In this document: one piece after another, positions 1 to 8,855 of the stretch | Numbering within the stretch: the stretch's first letter is position 1 | Layout: every line of letters begins with the position of its first letter | Origin: Blastopirellula marina | GTDB lineage: Bacteria; Planctomycetota; Planctomycetia; Pirellulales; Pirellulaceae | Length of the DNA: 64,000 nt | Direction: 5' to 3' | Assembly: GCF_002967715.1 (NCBI RefSeq) | Contig: NZ_PUIA01000069.1 | Span: 1 to 64,000, forward strand | Program-made: the position numbers and the translations under genes | The notes under the pieces: generated by a model | Seen by the model: the letters and a program-made list of their open reading frames with translations, nothing else | What the model was told of the DNA's origin: nothing | The model's database searches: none

Positions 1-78
1 CCCATTCCGAACACAGCAGTTAAGCACAACCAGCCGATGATAGTGCCCACCAGTGCGAAAGTAGGTATCGCCGGATTC
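1..78 (+). rRNA. rrf: 5S ribosomal RNA, 3' part (cut by window edge)
   Basis: The first 78 bases match the 3' two thirds of a bacterial 5S rRNA. They begin with the loop sequence CCCATTCCGAAC, continue through the GCCGATGATAGT segment, and end with GTAGGTATCGCCGG. The 5' part lies outside the window, presumably preceded by 23S rRNA. The 3' end is estimated, because the first strand of the terminal helix is not visible. An intrinsic terminator follows within 15 bases, as expected for the last gene of an rRNA operon. Confidence 0.93.
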
Positions 79-90
79 ATTTACACTTCC

Positions 91-122
91 AAAGCCCCGC
101 TTAACTCAAGCGGGGCTTTTTT
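91..122 (+). terminator. Intrinsic terminator of the rRNA operon
   Basis: A G+C-rich hairpin (AAGCCCCGC, loop TTAACTCAA, GCGGGGCTT) is followed directly by a run of T. It sits just after the 5S rRNA and before the first protein gene, so it ends the rRNA transcript. Confidence 0.9.
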
Positions 123-201
123 ATTGCGCCGTGTCAAAGTACAACTGCTGCATCACTGCTTCTAGGTAAATCACTGGTTAGGGAATCCCGAAGGTACTTC
201 T

Positions 202-765
202 ATGTCGATGGACCGCACACGCCGCTCGTTTCGTACCGGATCCAGTAACAATCCGGTCCTTATTATCTTAGGCGTGGTCGGCGCGATTACCGTGATTGCC
301 TGCCTCGGGTGCGGCGGCTGCATGCTGGGTGTTCTCGGGTTGGGAGCATTCTCCGATGGTTCTGGGCTCTTCTTTATGGAAGAGATGGAAGTCGAGGTCC
401 AGCGTCAACTCAAAGACCATCCCGATGTCAAACGCGAACTCGGAGAGATTGAATCCGTCAGCGCCAACATCTTCGACTCCGTCGAGGCGGATGACGAGTT
501 CAAGTCCGATGACTTTTGGTCCTTCGACGTCAAAGGGAGCAAGGCCAGCGGTGAGATCATCGTCGAGGCACCAGGTTTGACGAACGAATCAAGTTTCACT
601 CAGCGAATTCTGAGGACCTCCAATGGAGAGTTTGATCTGGGGCCGACTCCTGACGATTACGTTCCGCTGAGCGAGGCTCCTGACGAAGAGGATTTGGAAC
701 CCTCTTCATCGTTAGAATCGGAAGAACCGGCTAACGTTTCTGGGGTCATCGACGGGAACAACTAG
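202..765 (+). CDS. Membrane-anchored protein, Coa1-like (putative)
   Basis: A 187-residue protein with a basic N-terminus (residues 1-16) and a long Gly/Cys-rich hydrophobic segment at about 19-51 (one long or two short membrane passes). An extramembrane domain covers about 58-150 and the tail is acidic. In the soluble part, a stretch like FDVKGSKASGEIIVEA and the preceding helix with VKRELGEI resemble the Coa1 (cytochrome oxidase assembly) family, where a conserved v.G.kG.g motif occurs. That assignment is inference from a short motif. The ATG at 202 has a plausible GAAGG ribosome-binding site. It stands alone after the rRNA terminator, and no oxidase genes are nearby to support the role. 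Confidence 0.75.
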   Translation: MSMDRTRRSFRTGSSNNPVLIILGVVGAITVIACLGCGGCMLGVLGLGAFSDGSGLFFMEEMEVEVQRQLKDHPDVKRELGEIESVSANIFDSVEADDEFKSDDFWSFDVKGSKASGEIIVEAPGLTNESSFTQRILRTSNGEFDLGPTPDDYVPLSEAPDEEDLEPSSSLESEEPANVSGVIDGNN

Positions 766-895
766 TAAAGCGATCTTTGTTCCCACGTCTTTGGCTCCCT
801 GAGGCCAGATTATCGTCATCGTATTTCGAATCCCAACCTATCCTTGAATCGATTTCTGGACTGATTTTGTCCTCGTATTCAAGGATTCGCCGCGC

Positions 896-1843
896 ATGGC
901 AACGTTTCTCGATTGGCAGATTGCCTCGTGCCCTAAATGTCATGGTGGGTTAGAGCTGCGCGGTGATACGGTCGTTTGCACTGATCCCCAGTGTCGCTCG
1001 GAGTTCCCAACTACCGAAGGGGTCCCGATCCTGGTCCGCGAAGACAACAGCATCTTCGACACCCAATCGTTCCTGAAAAAGGAAGACACGTTCTTTCGAT
1101 CGATCCCCAAATGGCGTGAGTGGATCAGCCATCGGATTCCGGACGTCTCGCTGAACATCAACGCCGATCGCAATGCTCAGAAGCTTTTGGATCTGCTTAA
1201 GAGTCGTCCGGGGCGAACGCGTGTGCTTGTCGTGGGCGGTGGGGTCGTCGGAGCAGGCCTTGGCGAAGCTTTGAGAGATCTCGATATCGAATGGGTTGAA
1301 ACGGATGTTTCGTGGGGTCCCCAAACTAAAGTCATTTGCGATGCCCACGATTTGCCATTTCGCGATGGCGTCTTCGATGCCGTCATCGTTCAAGCAGTGT
1401 TAGAGCATGTCGTCGATCCGACACGCTGCGTCGACGAAATTTATCGTGTGCTGAAGGATGACGGCGTCGTCTACGCTGATACGCCGTTCATTCAACAGGT
1501 ACACGGTCGCCAGTACGACTTCACCCGCTTTACCCGCTTGGGGCATCGTCGGCTATTCAGACATTTTGAAGAGATCGACAGCGGCATCAGTTGCGGACCA
1601 GGCGTCGCACTGGCCTGGTCGCTGCGATATTTCATGCTGAGCTTCTTTTCTTCGCAGCGAATGCGAGGAGCAGTCAGCTTTGCCTCGCGGATTTCCTTTT
1701 TCTGGCTGAAATATTTCGACTACTATCTCGCCAAAAAGAAACAGGCCATGGACGCTGCCTCGGCATTTTTCTTTCTGGGTCGTAAAAGCCCGATCATTTT
1801 GTCCGATCGAGAACTGCTTTCCGACTACCAAGGCGGGTTCTAA
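896..1843 (+). CDS. Class I SAM-dependent methyltransferase with N-terminal Trm112-like zinc finger
   Basis: A 315-residue protein. Residues 10-50 form a Trm112-like zinc-binding domain with cysteines at 12, 15, 28 and 33. A class I (Methyltransf_11-type) fold follows: glycine-rich motif I (VLVVGGGVVGAG) near 110-122, an acidic residue after strand 2 (VETDVS), and a motif like VIVQAVLEHVVDP near 162-174, then IYRVLKDDGVVYADTP. The C-terminal third carries a hydrophobic stretch rich in Phe, perhaps a membrane-contact helix. The substrate is not visible. This layout is common in methyltransferases of small molecules or cell-surface sugars. Its stop overlaps the end of the convergent small membrane-protein gene by 4 bases. 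Confidence 0.88.
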   Translation: MATFLDWQIASCPKCHGGLELRGDTVVCTDPQCRSEFPTTEGVPILVREDNSIFDTQSFLKKEDTFFRSIPKWREWISHRIPDVSLNINADRNAQKLLDLLKSRPGRTRVLVVGGGVVGAGLGEALRDLDIEWVETDVSWGPQTKVICDAHDLPFRDGVFDAVIVQAVLEHVVDPTRCVDEIYRVLKDDGVVYADTPFIQQVHGRQYDFTRFTRLGHRRLFRHFEEIDSGISCGPGVALAWSLRYFMLSFFSSQRMRGAVSFASRISFFWLKYFDYYLAKKKQAMDAASAFFFLGRKSPIILSDRELLSDYQGGF

Positions 1844-2097
1844 CCTGGCCCTACGGTATTGAACACGTCGACGACCCACCACTCGATGTAATAGTCCAGG
1901 GGATTGTCGTGGCCGAGAATGATGATCGGGTAATAAAGCCACAATACCAGGTAAAAGCCATCCCAGCCGGTCGACTCCCGTAGCCAAAATGCCAAACCGA
2001 TAACAGGCCCGCTGCTCAGCACGTAAATAAATGGCACTGCCAAGATGACAACCATCCACTTTGGCCACGAAGTCGTATGCTGATGAGATTCTTTCAT
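1840..2097 (-). CDS. Small membrane protein, unknown
   Basis: An 85-residue protein with two predicted membrane segments (about 12-37 and 44-62) rich in Trp, Leu and Ile, and a short polar C-terminus. No family recognised. It is convergent with the methyltransferase gene and overlaps its last four bases. It lies 25 bases upstream of the end-to-end oriented maf gene's stop region, so it could be the last gene of a maf transcript. The hydrophobic profile and the lack of a better frame make it a likely real gene. Confidence 0.65.
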   Translation of the reverse strand: MKESHQHTTSWPKWMVVILAVPFIYVLSSGPVIGLAFWLRESTGWDGFYLVLWLYYPIIILGHDNPLDYYIEWWVVDVFNTVGPG

Positions 2098-2122
2098 TGA
2101 TACGCCGTGATTGAAGAAGTGC

Positions 2123-2704
2123 TTACTCGTTGAACCGACTCAGCATTTGCCTGAACAGTTCCATCGGTAGCCCAACCACATTGGTGAGACTTCCCTCATC
2201 GATTTCCACCCATCCGGTGCGGTCCTGGATACCAAACGCACCTGCTTTACCTTCCCATAGGCCTGAATCGAGGTACTCTTCGATCTCGTCATCGGAAAGA
2301 GGGGCCATCTTCACCGTCGTTCGATCGACATCGACCAATACTTCGTCCATCGGCCGACGCCATAGACAAATGGCCGACCAGACGAAATGATCGTGTCCCC
2401 GTAAAGCTCGTAGAATTTCTCGAGCATGTTCCCGATCGGCCGGTTTGCCGAGAGGTCGACCGTTGAGTTCTGCCAGCGTATCCCCAGCCAAAATGATTCC
2501 TTGGTCTACTCGGCTCGCCACGTCTTCGGCTTTTTCTCGGGCGATTCTTAGAACCGATTCCCGTGGCGTTTCGTCTAGACGAGGAGGAGTTTCCGCATGC
2601 GGGCTCGGAGTAATTACCGTAACATCGTAGCCCGCCTCCTTTAACAGGAGTTGCCGTCGCGGAGACTGACTGGCCAAAATGAGAGATTCAGCGAATTTCG
2701 CCAT
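2123..2704 (-). CDS. maf: Maf-like nucleotide pyrophosphatase
   Basis: Hydrolyses non-canonical or modified nucleoside triphosphates (Maf/YhdE family, cytosolic). The N-terminus MAKFAESLILASQSPRRQ carries the family signature S.SPRR, followed by the LAGDT(L) loop with the catalytic Asp and a GKAGAFGIQD motif near the C-terminus. The length of about 193 residues matches the family. I chose the ATG at 2704. An adjacent ATG at 2707 is equivalent, and an open frame continues to 2872 but would add residues unlike any Maf protein. The start overlaps the divergent pseudouridine synthase gene if that gene uses its first ATG. Confidence 0.92.
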   Translation of the reverse strand: MAKFAESLILASQSPRRQLLLKEAGYDVTVITPSPHAETPPRLDETPRESVLRIAREKAEDVASRVDQGIILAGDTLAELNGRPLGKPADREHAREILRALRGHDHFVWSAICLWRRPMDEVLVDVDRTTVKMAPLSDDEIEEYLDSGLWEGKAGAFGIQDRTGWVEIDEGSLTNVVGLPMELFRQMLSRFNE

Positions 2705-3395
2705 CATTGATTTACCGGAAAGTGCTGCGTTGGCTCCCTTGGAAGTTCTGTACGAAGATAACCACCTGATCGCCATCATGAAACCTCCAGGCCTCTCGAC
2801 AATGGGGGTTCGCGAAGGGGAGGAAAGTGCGGTCACTCTCGTAAAAGCGTATCTCAAGCAAAAGTACGACAAACCGGGGAACGTCTACCTGGGCGTTGTG
2901 AGCCGACTCGATAGTATGGTGACCGGTGTTTTGTTATTTGCCAAAACTTCTAAGGCTGCCAAACGACTGAATGAACAATTTCGAGAACGCACCACTGAAA
3001 AGACCTACCAGGCAATTGTTTCGGGAAGCGGTGTCGTTGAAACCGGCAAGTTGACCGATTGGATCCGCAAAGACGAGAAAAATCACCGCATGATCGCTTC
3101 CCGGCATCAAACGGCTGGTGGGCAAAAAGGGGAACTGCTGGTCGAGTCCGTCGAAGAAGTCCCAACTGGCTATCATCTCACTATCAAACTTTTGACCGGC
3201 CGGAAGCATCAAATTCGCGTTCAACTGGCCAGCCGTCGAGTCCCCATTTTAGGAGACCGAAAGTACGGAAGCTCAGCTCCATTTCCAGCCGGTATCGCAC
3301 TGCATGCCGCGGAATTGGTGATCGGACATCCCGTATCTAAGGAAAAGCTGACGATAACCGCCCCGATTCCAGCAATCTGGCATAACTTCCTATAA
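2679..3395 (+). CDS. RluA-family pseudouridine synthase
   Basis: Isomerises uridine to pseudouridine in RNA. The protein shows the RluA pattern: LEVLYEDNHLIAIMKPPG at the N-terminus, the catalytic-Asp motif SRLDSMVTGVLLFAKT (normally HRLDR.TSG), then KTYQAIV and a late GRKHQIRVQLA motif. It has no N-terminal S4 domain. The length is about 238 residues from the ATG at 2679. An in-frame TTG at 2730 would remove 17 residues, avoid overlap with maf, and give the short N-terminus usual in small RluA-type enzymes, so the start is uncertain. The rRNA or tRNA target cannot be told from sequence. Confidence 0.9.
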   Translation: MRDSANFAIIDLPESAALAPLEVLYEDNHLIAIMKPPGLSTMGVREGEESAVTLVKAYLKQKYDKPGNVYLGVVSRLDSMVTGVLLFAKTSKAAKRLNEQFRERTTEKTYQAIVSGSGVVETGKLTDWIRKDEKNHRMIASRHQTAGGQKGELLVESVEEVPTGYHLTIKLLTGRKHQIRVQLASRRVPILGDRKYGSSAPFPAGIALHAAELVIGHPVSKEKLTITAPIPAIWHNFL

Positions 3396-3529
3396 ATTAA
3401 AACCTTACAGCGATCTCCGAGGTAAATAGCATAGAAACAATGTTCTGTTTTTTGGAGAATATTGATCGGCAAAGCCTCCCCAGAAACGGCTGCTGAAAGT
3501 TAAACTAATAGAGCCTCAAGCCTCTTCAA

Positions 3530-4939
3530 TTGATCTTAACGGTGTCCAGCTCTCAGACTAAAAAATTTCGAGATTCCGCGCTAGCCAGCGGCCTCGTGAC
3601 TGCCAAACAGCTCGAGGACGCCATGAAGACGCTGCGCGAAGGCTCCCTCAAGCACGAGTTCTCGGATGAGGAACTTTCTGACTACCTGATCAACTGCAAA
3701 ATGCTCACGCAGTATCAGGCCGATCAGTTGTCGAAAGGTCTTACCAAGTTAACCCTCGGCCCTTATGTCATTACCGACTGGATCGGGCAGGGGGGGATGG
3801 GGCAGGTATTCAAGGCCGAACACAACTTTATGGGGCGTGAAGTCGCCATCAAAGTTTTGCCGCAGCAGCGTTCGACCCCAGAGTCGATTGGGCGGTTTCT
3901 CCGCGAAATCCGGATGCAGGCCCAGCTGGATCATGCCAACCTGGTTCGTGCCTACGATGCCGGTCAGGACGGTAACGTTCACTTCCTGGTGACTGAATAC
4001 GTCCCAGGTACCGACCTCCGCCGCCTGGTCCGAGCTAAAGGGCACCTCAATCAACACCAAGGGGCGAGTATCATTTCGCAGGCCGCACGTGGCTTGGCGT
4101 ATGCCCACGACAAGAAGCTGATTCACCGCGACGTAAAGCCTGGCAATATCTTGGTGACCCGTGACGGAACATCGAAGGTTTCCGACCTGGGTCTGGCCGA
4201 CTTCATGAACGACAATTCCGAAGAATCCAAACTCGGAAAAATCGTCGGCACCATCGACTACCTCGCTCCTGAACAGATTCGCGATCCACATGACGTCTCG
4301 GCCAAGTGGGATATTTACTCGCTCGGCTGCACGTTCTATTACGCGTTGACGGGCAAAGTTCCTTTCCCTGGCGGAAATGTCAAAGACAAGGCACGTCGGC
4401 ACTGCGAAGAACCGCCACTGCATCCGCATCGCTTTAATCCGAGCATCGATCGCGAACTGGTCGAAATCATCGCGGAAATGATGGAAAAGGACCCGCTACG
4501 CCGCATTGCATCGGCCAGCGAAGTCGTGGCCCGTCTCGAACCGTGGGCATCGGATCATCGCGCTTCGGATTTCACTGGTCAACCGATCAAGTCGGCCTGG
4601 CAGCCGCCACCGCCCGTTTACACCGGTGCCGAATCGGCTCGTTTGAACGACACCGAAGCAGGCTCGAATGTTTACGAGCTTTCCGAGAGCGGATCGGGCT
4701 CGAGCGCTGAACAAGGCAGCCAGTATTCGCAGTCGACCGTTCAAGCTTTAATGGCGGACCAGGACACGAAGACCATTCGTGACTCGCGCAAATCGGGCGC
4801 GATTCCGCCTCCTATTCCCGTGATTACGCGTTATACACGGCGCGAAAAGCAATTGATCATGGCATTGGTCTTCGGCCTGCCAGCTTCGGCGGTGTTTGGA
4901 GCGATCGTGGCCTATGTCGCCACCGTGATTAGCCAATAA
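3530..4939 (+). CDS. Membrane-anchored Ser/Thr protein kinase (Hanks type)
   Basis: A 469-residue protein. Residues about 10-75 form a small helical module (ASGLVT...LT.YQAD.L) that is also found at the start of the propeller protein at 8852-12259. The kinase domain covers about 79-350: glycine loop GQGGMGQVF, lysine in AIKVLP, catalytic HRDVKPGNIL, metal motif DLGLADF (DLG instead of DFG) and APEQ. A polar, Ser/Gly-rich linker follows. One membrane segment at about 443-466 (LIMALVFGLPASAVFGAIV) ends the protein, with almost no outside domain. The start could be TTG at 3530 or GTG at 3542; neither has a clear ribosome-binding site. A hairpin terminator follows immediately. Confidence 0.93.
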   Translation: MILTVSSSQTKKFRDSALASGLVTAKQLEDAMKTLREGSLKHEFSDEELSDYLINCKMLTQYQADQLSKGLTKLTLGPYVITDWIGQGGMGQVFKAEHNFMGREVAIKVLPQQRSTPESIGRFLREIRMQAQLDHANLVRAYDAGQDGNVHFLVTEYVPGTDLRRLVRAKGHLNQHQGASIISQAARGLAYAHDKKLIHRDVKPGNILVTRDGTSKVSDLGLADFMNDNSEESKLGKIVGTIDYLAPEQIRDPHDVSAKWDIYSLGCTFYYALTGKVPFPGGNVKDKARRHCEEPPLHPHRFNPSIDRELVEIIAEMMEKDPLRRIASASEVVARLEPWASDHRASDFTGQPIKSAWQPPPPVYTGAESARLNDTEAGSNVYELSESGSGSSAEQGSQYSQSTVQALMADQDTKTIRDSRKSGAIPPPIPVITRYTRREKQLIMALVFGLPASAVFGAIVAYVATVISQ

Positions 4940-4941
4940 TT

Positions 4942-4966
4942 ACGCCCATCAGCGCTGGGCGTTTTG
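4942..4966 (+). terminator. Hairpin terminator after the kinase gene (possibly bidirectional)
   Basis: Stem ACGCCCA (4942-4948) and TGGGCGT (4956-4962) with a 7-base loop, then TTT. It begins three bases after the kinase stop codon and overlaps the last codons of the convergent gene at 4949. Confidence 0.6.
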
Positions 4967-6499
4967 AGCTTCTTCCAATTGCTTGGCAAGATTTCCTTCG
5001 ACGAACAAGCTTTTGTCCTGCGCTATCAGGCGCTGGCCTTTCTCGAACAGTTCGTCGATGCGGCGTTTGATCATAGGATCGAGCTTGCTGTCCTTCAGGA
5101 ACTGTCCCTTAGCCGATCGCAAATCAAACGCCAGTTCATTGACCGTCCGTTCGGATCGAAGTTGAACCAGCCACTTCTTGGCATCGTCGAGTTCGCCAAG
5201 CTCAATCTTTCGCTGCACACGCTGCGCGAGAATCTGTCGGCGTGCCATCGTATCGACAAGTTGATCGCGCCATCCCTCGACAAAGCCTTCAGCGAGTAAA
5301 CGAGGACTGTCATTGGGAATACGCGCAGTAATCGCTTGGTCGTGCCCAGGCACAATCGGCAATCGGGCCAGCAGGTTACCACCGCTGCGAACGTAAAGCG
5401 TGCGAACCGCGGATTGAGGATCCTTTACGATCGGTAGGCCTCCACTGGCATCGGAAGCCCCCAGCAGCGTTGGTCCATCGGGATCTTTGGAATAGACTTC
5501 GTACCCGGCCAGGGGCATCGCTTCGGTTGACTTATCGACCAGCTTAAGCTCGGTGTCGTCGTAAGCGGGGCGCACCCCCAGAGCCAAACGCTGCGTGCGA
5601 ACGTTTCGCCGGCCTGGCAGGGGCTGGGTGTAGCCAGAGATCATGGTGCCACGGATTTGCAAACCATCGTTCGCGTTGCAACTTACATAGGTCCATGGCA
5701 TCACCACGATTCCGTTTTCTGGAACCAGGTTGCCCTGACGATCGTTGCGACGCAAGATCGGCTGCATCGCCTCTCCCACGCTCACATGACCAGGAATCTG
5801 GCCAGGGTAAAGTACCTCGGAGGATCCCAGGGGGGGCAGCTTACTCCAATCAACCTCGTCAACGGGCGGAGCGAATGCCACAGCCTCGCGGATGCGTTGC
5901 TCACGCGAGCGGCCTTCTTCCTCGACCAGCGTGGTTGCTTTCAGGGCCAAAGCCACATTGGGCTTCTCGACATCGGTTATTTTTGCCAGCGGCAAGAACT
6001 TGTCGTACATGAGCCGTAACGTGGCTGTCGACAATAACGAACGCTGGCGAACCGATGTGCGATGGACACTTCCCCAAGATCGCGTGAGGGTATCGAACTC
6101 GCGAAAAGCGATTGCCCAATCTCCGTCATGTTCGATAGAAATCAGCTGAATTCGATCGTACTGCTCGACCCCAATTCCAAGGCTTTTCAGGCGAGCCGTG
6201 AATGAAGTGGCAGTGACGTTACCGGTAAGCCACCGCGCAAGCGGTAGCGGAGCATGTCGAATGTCGGTCGCCAAAACTGCTCCGCTGGTCGCGTAACGCG
6301 TATCGTTGAGCGTTTGGGTAAAACGTGTGAAAAACGCGTCGTCCCAATGGCAGTCTGGCTGTGTCTCTATCCAGACCAATGTTCGATACGGAGCGATCTC
6401 CCACGGCAAGTTCTCTGCGGCTTGAGCACACGACGCCCCCCAGAGCAGTGCCAGGCACGCTCCGCAAAGCCATCGAAATGTCTTCAGTCGTAAATTCAT
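4949..6499 (-). CDS. Exported protein, unknown function, last gene of the ExbBD envelope operon
   Basis: The protein has 516 residues from the ATG at 6499. That start gives a classical signal peptide (MNLRLKTFRWLCGACLALLW, cleavage after the nearby AQA); an upstream ATG at 6526 would overlap the preceding gene. The mature part starts with a domain of about 190 residues (motifs like LVWIETQPDCHWDD). A central region with VSCNANDGLQIRGTMISGY looks beta-rich, and the C-terminal helical part is rich in charged residues (about 430-516). No family recognised. It follows the solute-binding-like gene by 10 bases and is presumably co-transcribed with the ExbBD cluster, so it probably acts in the periplasm or paryphoplasm. 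Confidence 0.8.
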   Translation of the reverse strand: MNLRLKTFRWLCGACLALLWGASCAQAAENLPWEIAPYRTLVWIETQPDCHWDDAFFTRFTQTLNDTRYATSGAVLATDIRHAPLPLARWLTGNVTATSFTARLKSLGIGVEQYDRIQLISIEHDGDWAIAFREFDTLTRSWGSVHRTSVRQRSLLSTATLRLMYDKFLPLAKITDVEKPNVALALKATTLVEEEGRSREQRIREAVAFAPPVDEVDWSKLPPLGSSEVLYPGQIPGHVSVGEAMQPILRRNDRQGNLVPENGIVVMPWTYVSCNANDGLQIRGTMISGYTQPLPGRRNVRTQRLALGVRPAYDDTELKLVDKSTEAMPLAGYEVYSKDPDGPTLLGASDASGGLPIVKDPQSAVRTLYVRSGGNLLARLPIVPGHDQAITARIPNDSPRLLAEGFVEGWRDQLVDTMARRQILAQRVQRKIELGELDDAKKWLVQLRSERTVNELAFDLRSAKGQFLKDSKLDPMIKRRIDELFEKGQRLIAQDKSLFVEGNLAKQLEEAQNAQR

Positions 6500-6509
6500 A
6501 TATGGAGAA

Positions 6510-8855
6510 TCAATTCTTCGCGACATCCCAAGCGGGTGCGAGGTCCCAACGTTCGACCTGTTGAAACAACGTCATCGGCTGATACCCAACTCCACCGAGC
6601 GACCGTCGGTAGACGAAATAATCTTGGAGTTGAAATAACGGGAGAATCAGCAAGTCATCATGAGCCAGGCGGTGCAACGACCAGAATCGTTCACGAACAT
6701 CCTGCCAGCTTCGCGATTGCCCTATCTGCCGTAAAGCCAGTTGAAAGTATTGCGTTTGATGGACGAGGGGGATGTACCGGTCGAACATCCGGGGAACGTC
6801 GACCAGCGGTTCGGCGATTTGAACTTCGACGTAAAGCAGGTCGACCTCGACGGCCGCTGGATCGGTTACCTCGGGACTTACCGTCTTTAGCTCGCAAGGA
6901 AGTCCCAAACGTTTGTAATACTGCACGATTGCCAGACAGGTTTGTCGAGAAACTTCGGAATCGGGGTGCCCAATCACCAGCTTCGACAAGGGAACCAATG
7001 CCTGATTGTTTTCCTCGGCATCTTCACGCAGCTTGATTTCGGCCAGCTTCTGCAGCGCGATGCTCATCTGTGGCTCGTAACTGCGGGGGGCGATCGACAG
7101 ATCGTATCCGTACGAAACGGGATCGTCAGGACTTACCCCATTGGGTATCGGAGCACTCACCAGCCGGCATCCGTCCAGTTCCTTGCCCCCTAGAAGTCGT
7201 GACTGCAAAATCTCTTGACGATTGATTCCATACAATAGCCCACGGCGAAAGTCGCGATTCTTGAGATGGGGATTGTTCAAATTAGGAACTAAGACATGCA
7301 GTGTCGGAGCGCGATAGTGATCAAGAACAAGATCCTCTGGAGTTTCCACTGACAATCGAACGGCTGTCGCAGGGTCTAATCGGTCGACCATGTGAACGTC
7401 GCCAGCTTCCAGGGCGAGCATCGCATCAGATGTTGTCCCAAAAGGAATTAGCTGGATCTCACTGGGGGGGCGATTCGCCGCGAGGCCTGAATCCTTTTCC
7501 GGAACGAAGTATTGCCCGTCTTCTTGGACCGTTATCGGGCGGTAGGGGCCATTCGGTGGAATCGGGAACTGCGAGACGTCTCCTTTTCGTGGAACAAACC
7601 CCAGTAGCGCCTCTGGCCGAACATGGGGCAGCCTCAATCGCAGATCGACTTGCCGGATTTCACGGACGGCAATCTTTTCGATCAGGGGTGTCAGTTCCGC
7701 CAAGATTTCGTCCTGCCGCGAAGCGGGATCTTGAAGCTGGCGGGAAAGGTCAAAGCCAGTCACTGGCGTCAGTCGATCCCGCAACACAATCGACAGCTCG
7801 AACCGATCGACCGGGCGAATGACCGAACCGAACGGTGATATGTACTCGCCCCCTTCGGGACCATAGCCGACGATTTCAGTAAGGTCGCGATAGATCAGCC
7901 GTTTGTTGCGTCGACCACTCCAAGTTAAAGTCCCATGAGGTGGCATGGCATCTCCGGTGGCCAGTGTGGCGATCCGGACCTGCGGGTAGCGTCGAATCAG
8001 CTCTTCCAGTTGTTCTTTCCCCAAGGGGATCGTCGGATCGATCGCCAACGCCAGATTGGTGGCTTCCAATGCTGCTCGGTATTCCTGCTTGGCGATTTGC
8101 TGCTTGGCGCGATCGATCTGCTGCTGAGCTCGCCGGGCCAGATCCGCACGCCACTTGCGGATACTGTCGGCGAATTGGTCTCCGTAGACGCTCTCGAATC
8201 GATCGATTAATTTCCGAGCAGATTGCCACTGACGATCATCGATCTCCTTTTGCACCAGACGCAGGCCGACACTTTCAATCGACTTATCCATGCCTGATTT
8301 TTTCGGAAACTTGCGTTTCGCTTCTTCGAGCATCCCCAAAGCTTCGTCGAGTGCTCTGGCTTGAAATCGCTCTAACGCATTCTGAACGAGTAGCTCTTCA
8401 AGAAGTCGCTCGGTACCGGGGTAGCCGGCATACTCGTCGTTGAGACGCTGCAGATACCGAAAAGCCAGATCAAAGTTCTTATCGCTCAGGTTCTTTTTGG
8501 CTTCGTCGACCAGCAATTGCGGAAAGGGCTGATACGCGAGCACATCTCGCCACGCAATCTGAAACTTGCGGCCAGGCATATCGGCCAGTTCTACCGTTAT
8601 ATGACCACCTCGCTCGGTTCCCCCGGCACGAAATGCCGGTTCGTTGATGGACATGATGCGCAGCGGCTTGCCATCCTTCGACGATACAACCGTAACCAAA
8701 TCGTACGGATCACGCTCGATCAGAGGCTTGGTCATCTCGACCGGAATCTGTTGCTCGTCGGGCTGATCACCATTTTGCGCCGTTAACGGCGCAGCGAATG
8801 CCAGCATCAGCACGAATGCCCATGCAATTCTCGCTTGTTTGGCAAAACGCATCAT
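6510..8855 (-). CDS. Exported TPR protein with C-terminal family-5 solute-binding-like domain
   Basis: The protein has 781 residues from the ATG at 8855, with a signal peptide (MMRFAKQARIAWAFVLMLAF, cleavage near LTAQ). The first ~300 residues hold TPR-like helices (AFRYLQRLNDEYAGYPGTE and similar repeats). The C-terminal ~430 residues resemble extracytoplasmic solute-binding proteins of the oligopeptide/DppA type: EIQLIPFGTTSDAMLALEAG, a ligand-lobe segment like NPHLKNRDFRRGLLYGINR, and a late IVQYYKRLGLPCELK. No ABC permease or ATPase is nearby, so a transport role is unproven. The start codon overlaps the stop of the propeller gene as ATGA, indicating translational coupling. Confidence 0.85.
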   Translation of the reverse strand: MMRFAKQARIAWAFVLMLAFAAPLTAQNGDQPDEQQIPVEMTKPLIERDPYDLVTVVSSKDGKPLRIMSINEPAFRAGGTERGGHITVELADMPGRKFQIAWRDVLAYQPFPQLLVDEAKKNLSDKNFDLAFRYLQRLNDEYAGYPGTERLLEELLVQNALERFQARALDEALGMLEEAKRKFPKKSGMDKSIESVGLRLVQKEIDDRQWQSARKLIDRFESVYGDQFADSIRKWRADLARRAQQQIDRAKQQIAKQEYRAALEATNLALAIDPTIPLGKEQLEELIRRYPQVRIATLATGDAMPPHGTLTWSGRRNKRLIYRDLTEIVGYGPEGGEYISPFGSVIRPVDRFELSIVLRDRLTPVTGFDLSRQLQDPASRQDEILAELTPLIEKIAVREIRQVDLRLRLPHVRPEALLGFVPRKGDVSQFPIPPNGPYRPITVQEDGQYFVPEKDSGLAANRPPSEIQLIPFGTTSDAMLALEAGDVHMVDRLDPATAVRLSVETPEDLVLDHYRAPTLHVLVPNLNNPHLKNRDFRRGLLYGINRQEILQSRLLGGKELDGCRLVSAPIPNGVSPDDPVSYGYDLSIAPRSYEPQMSIALQKLAEIKLREDAEENNQALVPLSKLVIGHPDSEVSRQTCLAIVQYYKRLGLPCELKTVSPEVTDPAAVEVDLLYVEVQIAEPLVDVPRMFDRYIPLVHQTQYFQLALRQIGQSRSWQDVRERFWSLHRLAHDDLLILPLFQLQDYFVYRRSLGGVGYQPMTLFQQVERWDLAPAWDVAKN

